Source: CAZADH01 sp964483805
Lineage (GTDB): Bacteria; Muiribacteriota; Ozemobacteria; Ozemobacterales; Ozemobacteraceae
Length of the DNA: 26,515 bases
Assembly (NCBI GenBank): GCA_964483805.1
Contig: CAZADH010000050.1
Coordinates: 1 to 26,515 of the forward strand
Reading direction: 5' to 3'
Below are positions 8,449 through 16,003 of the stretch, in pieces (position 1 is the stretch's first letter; each line of letters starts with the position of its first letter). A model generated the notes under the pieces. The model saw only the letters and a list, made by a program, of their open reading frames with translations, did not search any database and was not told where the DNA came from. A program made the position numbers and the translations under genes.

Positions 8449-9758
8449 TGAGCACTTTTCCGTTCGAAAGCTACCACGAGGTCATCAACCAGGCCCCGAC
8501 GATCCGTCGCCACGGGCGGGTCACCCAGGTACTGGGGTTGATCATCGAAGCCACCGGCCCGCGCGTCGGCATCGGCGAAGTGTGCAACGTGACGAGCGGC
8601 GGCGTCAGCACCCCTTGCGAGGTCGTCGGCTTCCGCCGCGATTCGGTACTGCTCATGCCGCTTCTGCACATGGAAGGCATTCGCCCGGGCGCCGAAGTGG
8701 TGCCGACCGGCGCGCCGTTCTTGGTCCCGGCGGGCGAGGCCCTGCTCGGTCGCCTGCTCGACGGCCTGGGCAACCCGATCGACGACGGTCCGCCGTTGCC
8801 CGATGCGATCACCCGCGTGTCAATACAACGTGATCCTCCCTCGCCATTCACCCGCAAGCGCATTCAGACCCCGCTCGAAACCGGTATTCGCGGCCTCGAC
8901 TCGCTGTTGACGCTCGGCCGTGGCCAGCGCATCGGCATCTTCGCCGGATCGGGCGTCGGCAAGAGCACATTGCTCGGCATGATTGCCCGCGGCAGCAAGG
9001 CCGACGTCAACGTCATCGGCCTGGTCGGCGAACGCGGCCGCGAGGTGCGTGAGTTCGTCGAAAAAGACCTGGGGCCCGAGGGTCTGCGCCGTTCGGTGGT
9101 GATTGTGGCCACCTCCGACCGCCCCGCTCTGGTGCGCGTCAAGGCCGCCATGGCCGCGACCGCCGTCGCCGAGTATTTCCGCGACCAGGGCAAAGATGTC
9201 ATGCTCATGATGGACTCGGTCACGCGCTTCGCCCTGTCGCAACGCGAAATCGGTCTGGCCGTCGGCGAACCTCCGACCACCCGCGGCTACACGCCCTCGG
9301 TGTTTGCCCTGCTGCCCAAACTCATGGAACGGGCCGGCACCGCCAAGCAGGGCTCGATCACCGCTCTCTATACCGTGCTCGTCGAGGGCGGCGACATGGA
9401 CGAACCGGTCGCCGACGCGGTGCGCGGTATCCTCGACGGGCACATTGTCTTGACCCGCGAACTGGCCATGCAGAATATCTATCCGGCCATCGACGTTTTG
9501 CAGAGCATCAGCCGTCTGATGCCCGAAATCACCAACAAGCGCCACTACGAGATCGCCAATCAGGTGAAAGACCTGCTGGCGACCTATCAACAGTCGGCCG
9601 ATCTCATCAACATCGGTGCCTACAAGCCCGGCAGCAACCCCAAGGTCGATCAGGCCGTGGCCCGTCTGCCGCGCATCCAGGGGTTGATCAAACAGGGCAT
9701 CCTCGAACGCACCACGTTCGAACAGGCTGTGGCCCAGCTCGAACAGGTCGTCAGTTGA
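8448..9758 (+). CDS. fliI: Flagellum-specific ATP synthase FliI (export ATPase)
   Basis: FliI is the F1-beta-like hexameric ATPase that energises export of rod, hook and filament subunits. At 436 residues it has the family length. Visible are Walker A GSGVGKST (residues 167-174), GLVGERGREVREF, Walker B DVMLMMD (250-256), the QREIGLAVGEPPTTRGYTPS stretch specific to type III secretion ATPases, and the conserved C-terminal KPGSNPKVDQAV region. It lies between fliH and fliJ, its usual partners. Confidence 0.98.
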   Translation: MSTFPFESYHEVINQAPTIRRHGRVTQVLGLIIEATGPRVGIGEVCNVTSGGVSTPCEVVGFRRDSVLLMPLLHMEGIRPGAEVVPTGAPFLVPAGEALLGRLLDGLGNPIDDGPPLPDAITRVSIQRDPPSPFTRKRIQTPLETGIRGLDSLLTLGRGQRIGIFAGSGVGKSTLLGMIARGSKADVNVIGLVGERGREVREFVEKDLGPEGLRRSVVIVATSDRPALVRVKAAMAATAVAEYFRDQGKDVMLMMDSVTRFALSQREIGLAVGEPPTTRGYTPSVFALLPKLMERAGTAKQGSITALYTVLVEGGDMDEPVADAVRGILDGHIVLTRELAMQNIYPAIDVLQSISRLMPEITNKRHYEIANQVKDLLATYQQSADLINIGAYKPGSNPKVDQAVARLPRIQGLIKQGILERTTFEQAVAQLEQVVS

Positions 9759-9771
9759 GGTCGGCCGCACC

Positions 9772-10227
9772 ATGAACCAGTTTCGCTTCCGGTTCGAACA
9801 GTTGCTGCGCTTGCGCAAGCATGCCGAAGACGAGGTGCGCGACCGACTGGCCGCCAAAGACCGCCAGATCGCAGAAGAACAGGCCAAGCTCGACCAGGTG
9901 CGCACCGATCTCGAGATCGGTCTGGCCGAGAAAGGCGCCGACCTTGCCGCCGGCCGCCTCGACCGTCTCAATCTCTACGCCGCCTACTTTCGCCGGCTGC
10001 AGAACGCCATCTCCTGGCACACCGACGAAATCGGCCGCCACGAGAAACAACGCGAGAAGATCGTCGCCGAGCTGGCCGAGCGCATGCGCGAGCGCAAAAT
10101 CATGGAAAAACTGAAGGAACGTAAACATAAAGTATTTACAACTGAGCAGCTCAAACTCGAGCAGAAACGGCTCGACGAGTTTGCCAATCGGCGCTTCGAC
10201 CAGGACGACACGCCGCAGGCATTCTGA
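9772..10227 (+). CDS. fliJ: Flagellar FliJ protein
   Basis: FliJ is the coiled-coil stalk that enters the FliI ring and links it to the export gate. The 151 residues are almost entirely charged helix, beginning MNQFRFRFEQLLRLRKHAED, which is the classic FliJ N-terminus, and ending with LDEFANRRF. Family sequence similarity is low, so identification rests on coiled-coil character, length and position directly after fliI. An AT-rich patch with rare codons lies at 10125-10140. Confidence 0.92.
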   Translation: MNQFRFRFEQLLRLRKHAEDEVRDRLAAKDRQIAEEQAKLDQVRTDLEIGLAEKGADLAAGRLDRLNLYAAYFRRLQNAISWHTDEIGRHEKQREKIVAELAERMRERKIMEKLKERKHKVFTTEQLKLEQKRLDEFANRRFDQDDTPQAF

Positions 10228-10245
10228 CGAAAGGACGGCCACCCC

Positions 10246-10869
10246 ATGCTCGAACGGATGCACCACGCGATGGAGCGGATCGACGAACTCAACAAACGGT
10301 TCGCCGGCATGTCGCCCCGGCGCGGCCACCGTGACGACCAGTCGTTCCGCCAGGTGCTGCGCGCCGCCCAGGGCAGTGCGACCACGCCGGGCACCACGAC
10401 CAGTGAAACCACCACGAACAAACCGGCGCCATCCCCGCTGGCGGCAATGGCACCGGCAATCAACACCGCACCGCGCGGTGCCGAACGGTACGCCGACCTC
10501 ATCAACCGCTACGCATCTCAGAACGGCCTCGATCCAGCCCTGGTCACCCGGCTCATCGAGGTCGAATCGAATTTCGATCCGCGCAGCGTGAGTCGGCGCG
10601 GCGCGCAGGGTCTGATGCAACTGATGCCGGGCACCGCCGCCGAACTGGGCGTCGAGAACCCGCTCGACCCGGAAAGCAACATCGCCGGCGGCACCCGCTA
10701 TCTGGCCGATCTGTTGCAGCGCTACGGCGGCAACCTGACGCTCGCGCTCGCCGGTTACAATGCCGGTCCCACCGCGGTCGACCGCCACGGTGGCGTTCCC
10801 CCGTTCCAGGAAACCCAGCAATTCGTCACCAAGATTCTCGGCAACCAGAAAGACCCGGGTCCGCGTTGA
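10246..10869 (+). CDS. Lytic transglycosylase, SLT (GH23) family, no visible signal peptide
   Basis: The C-terminal part (about residues 80-195 of 207) is a goose-lysozyme-like SLT domain: IEVESNF with the likely catalytic Glu at 107, SRRGAQGLMQLMPGTA, the NIAGGTRYLADLL helix and ALAGYNAGP (171-175). Such enzymes cut peptidoglycan glycan strands. The first 80 residues are charged, then Pro/Thr/Ala-rich, with no hydrophobic signal sequence. Located between fliJ and the MotE-like gene, it probably opens the wall for the growing rod, as FlgJ or SltF do elsewhere. Export through the flagellar apparatus itself would explain the missing signal peptide; this is inference. Confidence 0.92.
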   Translation: MLERMHHAMERIDELNKRFAGMSPRRGHRDDQSFRQVLRAAQGSATTPGTTTSETTTNKPAPSPLAAMAPAINTAPRGAERYADLINRYASQNGLDPALVTRLIEVESNFDPRSVSRRGAQGLMQLMPGTAAELGVENPLDPESNIAGGTRYLADLLQRYGGNLTLALAGYNAGPTAVDRHGGVPPFQETQQFVTKILGNQKDPGPR

Positions 10870-10895
10870 CCCCGGGCGTTGCATAGGAGCAGCCG

Positions 10896-11801
10896 ATGGC
10901 CGAAAACAAGCCTGCCAACAAGGGCGTCCCCGAGACCTCCGAGAAACCGGCGGAAGGGGTAACCGCCGCCGAGATCGCCCCGCCTTCGCGGATCTCGCGG
11001 CTGTTCAACGCCATCCTCAAGGTCGTCTTCGTCGGCACGCTCGGCCTGATCGCCGCCCTCTCGGTGGCGCTGTTGTTCATGCTCGACTTTCTCGACGTCG
11101 TCCAGTGGCGGTACAAGATCCCCGAACGCTACCGCGAGTCGACTCCGCTGAAGCAGTATTACGACTTCGTCAAACGTCATCAGATGCCCGATGAAGAGCG
11201 CTTTCGCCTCGCCCTGCGCGAAGAGCAGGAAAACACGCGACGCCTGCTGCTCGAAGGGACCGACGCGCTGCAGTCCAAGGCCCGCGAGCAGTCACAGAAG
11301 TTCGATGAACTCGTGAAGTTCCAACAAGAGAAGTACCGCCAGGATCAGCAGAAAATCGCCACCCTGCAGGAAGAAACGGTGCGGGAACGCCAGCGGGTCG
11401 AAGCGCTCGCCCGTGACCTCGAGGCTCGCAAAGCCGGCATCGATCTGTTGTCGCAGCAGATTGCGTCCGAAGCCGCCCAGATCGAGGCCAGTCTGATCCA
11501 GTTCATGGAAAACGAGAAACGGCTCGAACCCCTGCAACAGATCGCCTCGATGATGGACCCGCTCGCGCTCGCCCAGGTGTTCAACGAGACATCCGACAAT
11601 AAGCTGATTTACGATGTATTGCAGGGCATGCCGCCCGAGACCGCGGCCCGCGTGTTGGCGGGCATGGACGCCGAAAAGGCCAGCAAGATCGTGCGCATCG
11701 CCAAGGAACCGCCGACGCTGCCCAGACCGGGTTCCCGCCCGTATATTCCGCCCACGCTCGCCAACCTCGTCGCTTCCAGCCAGGCCAATCTGCGCCCGTA
11801 G
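10896..11801 (+). CDS. MotE/YlxF/FlbB-like membrane protein with MgtE-N-like domain
   Basis: The 301-residue protein has a disordered cytoplasmic N-terminus, one transmembrane helix at about residues 42-68, a long coiled coil (about 100-205) and a C-terminal domain (about 205-272). That domain's helices (MMDPLALAQVFNETSD, GMPPETAARVLAGMD, EKASKIVRIA) resemble the MgtE intracellular N-terminal domain. This architecture and the place between fliJ and fliK match Bacillus YlxF, alpha-proteobacterial MotE and spirochete FlbB, which support the stator or the periplasmic collar. It starts at ATG 10896 after TAGGAGC. Exact role in this organism is not known. Confidence 0.85.
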   Translation: MAENKPANKGVPETSEKPAEGVTAAEIAPPSRISRLFNAILKVVFVGTLGLIAALSVALLFMLDFLDVVQWRYKIPERYRESTPLKQYYDFVKRHQMPDEERFRLALREEQENTRRLLLEGTDALQSKAREQSQKFDELVKFQQEKYRQDQQKIATLQEETVRERQRVEALARDLEARKAGIDLLSQQIASEAAQIEASLIQFMENEKRLEPLQQIASMMDPLALAQVFNETSDNKLIYDVLQGMPPETAARVLAGMDAEKASKIVRIAKEPPTLPRPGSRPYIPPTLANLVASSQANLRP

Positions 11802-12027
11802 CCAGCCACCGGCCGAGCGAGGCGCGCCGCGTCTGCGTTACCGACGAATCGAGAAGGTGCCCGGGAGTCTACCGATCATCGCGTCAATCGTCGGCAGGCG
11901 ACCACCGACACCAGGGTCACTCTGCCCCACAAAGAGCGAAGCCCAAAGCACGACCCCGGCACCAGGTTCGGTGCCGGGGTCGCGGCGTCTGGCGGCAGAG
12001 GCCGCGCAACTCTTATTTACAGCGTAT
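11802..12027. other. Intergenic region between convergent genes
   Basis: These 226 bp separate the MotE-like gene and the minus-strand gene, which converge here. I see no coding signal. The notable element is the 13-bp hairpin listed separately. The last 20 bases are AT-rich (tcttatttacagcg). Confidence 0.6.
11951..11982. terminator. Perfect 13-bp hairpin between convergent genes, possible bidirectional terminator
   Basis: The arms CGACCCCGGCACC (11951-11963) and GGTGCCGGGGTCG (11970-11982) are exact reverse complements around a 6-base loop. The stem sits between convergent transcription units, where a two-way terminator is expected. There is no T-run on the + side, so it is not a textbook intrinsic terminator; it may halt RNA polymerase with Rho or protect 3' ends. 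Confidence 0.55.
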
Positions 12028-12528
12028 TTATGAAGACCGGGTCCCCACTTCCGCCAGCGACCGGCGCAGTTCGTCGAGCGCTCTTTTGTTGGCCGAGCCG
12101 GTCCCCGACGTGCTCGTCTGTTTGTCGCCGTTGGGTGACTTGGGTTCCGGGGTTTCCTGATACAGAAGCATCATCGTCGCCTTGCCGTCGTCCGACAGTT
12201 CTTTGAGCGCTTCACTGCCCGTCCCGGCATCACTCGCGGCCGGTCCCGCTGTGGGTTCAGCGACGACATCCCGCACCTCCTGCGGCTGATCGCGCAACCC
12301 GGCCGCGGCATCCGCCGGGGTCTTGGGCATCTTGATCGCCGGCGCCGGCGCCTCGGCGGCCCCGCCCTGATGACGCTGCATGAACTCCTGCAAGCGGGAG
12401 CGCAGCTCGACCACCCGTTGCTGCATCTGTCGGGAATCGCTCTTGGTGGGGGTCGCGGCCGGCTCTTCTGCACCTGCCGGCACCACGAGGGCGGTCAGCA
12501 GTGCGGCCACGCCGATGACTCTCTTCAT
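12028..12528 (-). CDS. Small secreted protein of unknown function
   Basis: This 166-residue protein is the only convincing minus-strand gene. It begins MKRVIGVAALLTALVVPAGA, a good Sec signal peptide with cleavage expected after AGA. A short amphipathic helix (about residues 33-55) follows, then Pro/Ala/Thr-rich linkers and a charged C-terminal helix (ALDELRRSLAEVG). AAGGAGG lies 11 bases before its ATG on the minus strand. I recognise no family. It interrupts the flagellar cluster between the MotE-like gene and fliK and is read towards the former. The signal peptide and ribosome site make it more than a shadow ORF. A periplasmic role near the basal body is only a guess. Confidence 0.72.
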   Translation of the reverse strand: MKRVIGVAALLTALVVPAGAEEPAATPTKSDSRQMQQRVVELRSRLQEFMQRHQGGAAEAPAPAIKMPKTPADAAAGLRDQPQEVRDVVAEPTAGPAASDAGTGSEALKELSDDGKATMMLLYQETPEPKSPNGDKQTSTSGTGSANKRALDELRRSLAEVGTRSS

Positions 12529-12734
12529 ATTTGTTTACGCCTCCTTGGGGAGTGGGTAAGGGTCCTGCCCTCGACCGGGTTCCCGCAATCTCTATCGGCA
12601 TCGAGCGCCACCGACGCCAGCCTTACGCGCAAAAAAGAAAATGCCCGCTCAACCTTCGGCGAACTTATGTCGATACAGATATTGGGGAATTCTCGTCACA
12701 CGCAATCGGGTGGCGCTTCCCCGAAGACATCGAG

Positions 12735-12743
12735 AAAGGAGGT
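12735..12743 (+). promoter_or_regulatory. Ribosome binding site deciding the fliK start
   Basis: AAAGGAGGT within 12735-12743 is close to the full anti-Shine-Dalgarno complement and lies 6-7 bases before ATG 12750. The same frame is open from 12531, but that upstream part has no comparable site and does not read like protein. Confidence 0.8.
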
Positions 12744-12749
12744 GCAGAC

Positions 12750-14576
12750 ATGGTGCAAACAGCCATTGGCAATGTCGGTAGCACCGGCGTTGCCACGGCG
12801 GCCCAACTGACCTCGGGGCGGACGACGCCCGGCGGCGATCGCGGGTTTGCCGCGCTCCTCGCCAGTTACTGCGACACCATGACCAGTCAGGCGCCAACCA
12901 CCCAGGTGGGTGCACGAACGCTTGATCCTCTGATTTCCCAGGCCCTGTTCTCGCTCTCGGCCAAGACAAGCCCCCAGAAACCGTTGCCGGGTCCGAAACC
13001 CACCGAGCCACCCCCACGCGCCGAGAAGGCGGCGGACACCGACGCGCAACGCGGCCCGAACGCGACCGAGCGCAGCGATGACCGCGCAGCACACGCCACC
13101 GATCGTGCCGACGAACGCAATCCGATCGCCAACGACGACACGGCCAACGAAAACGTGCCGGCCAACGGCGCCATCCAACCGAGCCTCGCATTGCTGCAAC
13201 AACTGATTGCCGAGAAACTTGCGGCGCAAACCAGCGACGACACCAGCACCGCAACGCCGGCGACCGACGCGCTCGCGCAGCGACAGCAACTCGACGAACT
13301 GCTGCAGAATCTGCAACAAGGCAATGATCCCGACGGTCTGGCGCAGATGCTCGAGCGGCTCGCGGCCGATCCCGAGGCCAAAGAAGCCTGGCAGTCGTTG
13401 TCGCCCGAAGAGGGAAAACAACTGCTGACCGAGTTGCTGAGCGACAAGAAGTTCCAGGCCCGACTGGATGCGATGCTGACCGCGACGGCAACCGATTCCG
13501 CGAGTTCTGCTCAGGTTGCCACCGACGTCGCCGCAGCGAACAATGACGCACCCGTCTCCACCGACACCTCTGAGCCGAACGAAAGTCAGAGTGCCCACGA
13601 ACAATCCCGCTCACGCGACAACACCGAAACCAATTCCACCAAGGCCGCGGTCAATCTGGAACGCCACAGCTTCGCCGACAGCGAGGCCGCAGCCCGACTG
13701 GCTGCAGCGGAACGGTACGACTCGCACCGCAACGGGACTCAGGCCAACGCGATCATTGCCGAACTGAGCCAACAGACCCAGGAATCACCGGACACCGAGG
13801 TCACCACACCCGCCCCCGCCCAACCCGCCAAGGCGCCGGACCCCGACCTCGCCGCAGCGATCGAGAAGGCACTGGCCAGCCGTGCCGGTGCACCGACGGG
13901 GAACGCAGACGGGCAACGCCCTGCGGACACCCGCGTCGAGGGCGCACACTCTGGTGAGTCCGTGACGGCGGTCGCCGGTGCGGTTCGTGCCGGAGCCGGC
14001 TCGCACGGCAGCTCGGGCAACAGCATGGGTGGATTCTCGCACGGCGGTTCGCAGCAGGCGCAGAGCACTGCCGCATCGACCCCGACCAGCGCCGGAGCCC
14101 CGCTTGCCAGCACGATGCTGCAATCGGACATTTTCCGACAATTGATGGACAAGGCGAAACTCTGGACGCTCGGCGACAAGGAAAAAGTGCTGACCGTTCA
14201 GTTGCAGCCTGAAGAACTCGGCCGTATCGATCTGTCGTTGACGTCCAAGGATGGGGTGGTCACCGCCCGGGTCGCCACGGAAAACCCCCAGGTAAAAAAC
14301 CTTCTCGAACCTCTGACAGGCCAGATCAAGAGCCATCTCGAAAGCCTCGGCATACGTTTCGATCAGTTGAGGGTGGACGTCAACGCCGGAACACCCGATG
14401 ACAGTAAAGAGCATTCGGATTCCAGCAACGACCGTTTAACCCTGGCAAGACTGGCGCGACGGCATCGAAACCGCTCCAGAGTGGAAGCGGCGGAGGTGGC
14501 GGTGACCGGGGACACGACCGACGCACCCATCCGCGGAGCTCGCACGGCGTCGGGGCAGATCGACGTAACGGCCTGA
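12750..14576 (+). CDS. fliK: Flagellar hook-length control protein FliK
   Basis: FliK is the secreted ruler that measures hook length and switches export specificity through FlhB. With the start at 12750 the protein has 608 residues. The first 440 or so are low-complexity, rich in Ala/Thr/Asp/Gln/Ser, as expected for the unfolded ruler. The C-terminal Flg_hook domain lies at about residues 465-550 (EKVLTVQLQPEELGRIDLSL, VTARVATENPQVKNLLEP, LESLGIRFDQLRVDV). A basic tail follows. Position before flgD is the usual one. The long ruler is compatible with the unusually large hook protein downstream. Confidence 0.93.
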   Translation: MVQTAIGNVGSTGVATAAQLTSGRTTPGGDRGFAALLASYCDTMTSQAPTTQVGARTLDPLISQALFSLSAKTSPQKPLPGPKPTEPPPRAEKAADTDAQRGPNATERSDDRAAHATDRADERNPIANDDTANENVPANGAIQPSLALLQQLIAEKLAAQTSDDTSTATPATDALAQRQQLDELLQNLQQGNDPDGLAQMLERLAADPEAKEAWQSLSPEEGKQLLTELLSDKKFQARLDAMLTATATDSASSAQVATDVAAANNDAPVSTDTSEPNESQSAHEQSRSRDNTETNSTKAAVNLERHSFADSEAAARLAAAERYDSHRNGTQANAIIAELSQQTQESPDTEVTTPAPAQPAKAPDPDLAAAIEKALASRAGAPTGNADGQRPADTRVEGAHSGESVTAVAGAVRAGAGSHGSSGNSMGGFSHGGSQQAQSTAASTPTSAGAPLASTMLQSDIFRQLMDKAKLWTLGDKEKVLTVQLQPEELGRIDLSLTSKDGVVTARVATENPQVKNLLEPLTGQIKSHLESLGIRFDQLRVDVNAGTPDDSKEHSDSSNDRLTLARLARRHRNRSRVEAAEVAVTGDTTDAPIRGARTASGQIDVTA

Positions 14577-14663
14577 TTCGCAGGGCGCGAGACGGCCAGG
14601 TCGATCGGTGACAAGAGCCGTGGCCGGAAGTGAAACATAAAGAAGAACTCAGGAGGCAACACA

Positions 14664-15086
14664 GTGGCACTGGAAATCACCAACACCACCGATCCGATGC
14701 GCGGGTCCGATCAGACCACCCGCGTTCCCAAACAGAACCTGGGCAAAGACGACTTCCTGTTGCTGCTCACCAAACAGTTGCAGAACCAGGATCCGCTCAA
14801 TCCGATGGACAACACCCAGATGATCGCGCAAACCGCGAACTTCTCGACCCTCGAGCAGATTACCAACATGTCGAACAACCTGTCGAAGTTCCTCGATTCG
14901 ACCAACAGTTACAAGACGCAGGCTGTCGCCATGCTGGGGAAGACCGTTTCGGCCAAGGTCGAGGGACAGAGCGATTCGCTGGTGGGCCAGATCACCGCCG
15001 TCCGATTCGAGAACAACGAAGCCATCTTTGGCATCGGGGACACCGAAGTCAAGATGGCCGACATCGAAGCGGTCGCGGCCGGTTGA
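14664..15086 (+). CDS. flgD: Flagellar hook-assembly scaffolding protein FlgD (short form)
   Basis: FlgD caps the growing hook and guides insertion of FlgE. The start is GTG 14664, with AGGAGG at 14651-14656. At 140 residues this is the short form seen in Bacillus, lacking most of the C-terminal Ig/Tudor-like domains of enterobacterial FlgD. The N-terminal LGKDDFLLLLTKQLQNQDP and the following NPMDN, FSTLEQ and NMSNNL segments are diagnostic of the family. A small beta-rich region ends the protein. Confidence 0.95.
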   Translation: MALEITNTTDPMRGSDQTTRVPKQNLGKDDFLLLLTKQLQNQDPLNPMDNTQMIAQTANFSTLEQITNMSNNLSKFLDSTNSYKTQAVAMLGKTVSAKVEGQSDSLVGQITAVRFENNEAIFGIGDTEVKMADIEAVAAG

Positions 15087-15121
15087 TCACAACTCGCTAA
15101 GGACACACGAAGGACACCCCC

Positions 15122-15520
15122 ATGGATCTCCGTTTGATGCTCGGCAAGGTTGGCGGCACTGCTGCCACGACGCGGCCCGGCCAGACCGGCAAGGCAGCGG
15201 CGACGACGGCGGGCGACTTCTCGCTCAGCCTCAACCAGGCCCTCGATCGCGTGCGCACGCCCACCGACCTCAAGGTGACGGCCCACGCAGCCACGCGACT
15301 GAACGAGCGTGGCATCGACTACGGTGCTTTGAAAGAGCGTCTCGAGAGTGCAGTGGCGGAATTGGCGACGAAAGGTGCCAGGGATTCATTGGTCGTGCTC
15401 AAGGAAGGAGCATTCGTCGTGAATGTGCCCCACCGCACCCTCATCACCGCGCTGGCCCCGGATGACATGCGCGACCGCATCGTCACCAACATCGACAGCG
15501 TGCATCTGAAAGAGAGCTAG
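15122..15520 (+). CDS. Flagellar operon protein, TIGR02530 type
   Basis: This 132-residue protein has an unstructured first third and a conserved core (about residues 48-130) with VTAHAATRLNERGIDYG, KGARDSLVVLKEGAFVVNV and RTLITALAPDD...TNIDSVHL. This pattern matches the small uncharacterised flagellar operon proteins (TIGR02530) found between flgD and flgE in Firmicutes and others. Function is unknown; a role in hook assembly or as an export partner is inferred from position. GAAGGAC precedes the ATG by a few bases. Confidence 0.85.
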   Translation: MDLRLMLGKVGGTAATTRPGQTGKAAATTAGDFSLSLNQALDRVRTPTDLKVTAHAATRLNERGIDYGALKERLESAVAELATKGARDSLVVLKEGAFVVNVPHRTLITALAPDDMRDRIVTNIDSVHLKES

Positions 15521-15682
15521 ACCGGCACAGCCGGCAGTGAACCAGGAAGGCAAACAACACCCCCGGAACCCTACCGCCGACCGGAAGCAGGCAGACGAAT
15601 CCACGGACAGCCCACCAGAAAACGCGGCTGCCGTCACAGGCAAACGAACGGACCGGTCGACGAACAGAAAGGAGCAACAGCC

Positions 15683-15706
15683 ATGAAGATCCGACCCAGC
15701 GACTAA
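15683..15706 (+). CDS. Seven-codon mini-ORF (MKIRPSD), possible leader peptide
   Basis: AAAGGAG (15668-15674) lies 8 bases before ATG 15683, which opens a seven-residue frame ending in TAA. It could be a regulatory leader peptide, the remnant of a deleted gene, or chance. Two bases downstream begins the palindrome-containing word listed separately. Confidence 0.35.
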   Translation: MKIRPSD

Positions 15707-15708
15707 GT

Positions 15709-15723
15709 CAATACAGAGTATTG
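15709..15723. repeat. Perfect inverted repeat CAATAC-AGA-GTATTG
   Basis: Six-base arms flank a three-base spacer in an AT-rich island within a very GC-rich leader. Overlapping it is TCAATACA (15708-15715), a word seen repeatedly in this window. It could be an operator for a dimeric regulator or a recombination scar; which one cannot be told from sequence. Confidence 0.55.
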
Positions 15724-15729
15724 CCATGG

Positions 15730-15857
15730 CATGGGCTGGACCCCGCGTGGGGAGGCCCCCGCCGTCCGAGTGACCGAGGACGGCCCATGGTCCGGTAACG
15801 CGTCGATGACCGGGCGGCCCCAGACCTTCTTTCTGCCGCTCCCCGGGTGCCGCCCGG
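15730..15857 (+). ncRNA. Putative structured leader RNA (nested helices) upstream of flgE
   Basis: Complementary segments fit a compact fold: CATGG 15730-15734 with CCATG 15785-15789 closing a junction that holds CCCC/GGGG (15741-15744 with 15749-15752) and GCCGTCC/GGACGGC (15761-15767 with 15778-15784). A separate exact 9-bp stem pairs CCGGGCGGC (15810-15818) with GCCGCCCGG (15849-15857). I do not recognise a known riboswitch class. High GC makes chance pairing easier, so this is a hypothesis. Confidence 0.35.
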
Positions 15858-15977
15858 GTTGTCGATCCACGAGACCGCGCCCCATCCGCCCCCCTTTCGC
15901 AGTTGCAGCCAACATCCTGGTCTGCCGGCGAGGCACGGGTCGAGCGACCGTCAGAGTCGCCCCCGTCAGTTGCTCCC

Positions 15978-16002
15978 GGTGACCAACGCGGAGGTCAACA
16001 CC
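15978..16002 (+). promoter_or_regulatory. Hairpin overlapping the flgE ribosome binding site
   Basis: GGTG+ACC (15978-15984) can pair with GGT (15993-15995) and CACC (15999-16002), with a CAA bulge, placing the Shine-Dalgarno GGAGG (15990-15994) in the loop and upper stem just before ATG 16004. Such a hairpin could limit flgE translation. The stem is short and its stability is not computed. Confidence 0.35.
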
Positions 16003-16003
16003 T

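Larger units (their letters stand above)
15521..16003 (+). other. 483-bp non-coding, GC-rich structured region upstream of flgE
   Basis: This is the longest gap in the cluster. It holds a small CCGGC/GCCGG hairpin (15522-15534), a seven-codon ORF with a good ribosome site (15683-15706), the palindrome at 15709-15723, several nested helices (15730-15857), and a hairpin around the flgE ribosome site (15978-16002). ORFs through it (for example 15731-15982) read as Arg/Pro/Gly-rich random protein and lack ribosome sites, so I treat the region as non-coding leader. Confidence 0.65.

Noticed and set aside
12640..12670. Sigma-28-like box (TCAA, 16 bases, GTCGATAC) before fliK
   Set aside because: Only 6 of 8 bases match at -10 and the -35 is imperfect; GC-rich DNA gives such matches by chance.
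12531..12749. Upstream extension of fliK (73 more codons)
   Set aside because: An almost perfect ribosome site sits just before ATG 12750 and the upstream part is not protein-like and overlaps the divergent leader.
15524..15682. Possible gene between the TIGR02530-type gene and the mini-ORF
   Set aside because: No frame with start, ribosome site and protein-like composition could be found.
15731..15982. 83-codon ORF in the flgE leader
   Set aside because: No ribosome site, Arg/Pro/Gly-rich random composition, and the DNA is better explained by secondary structure.
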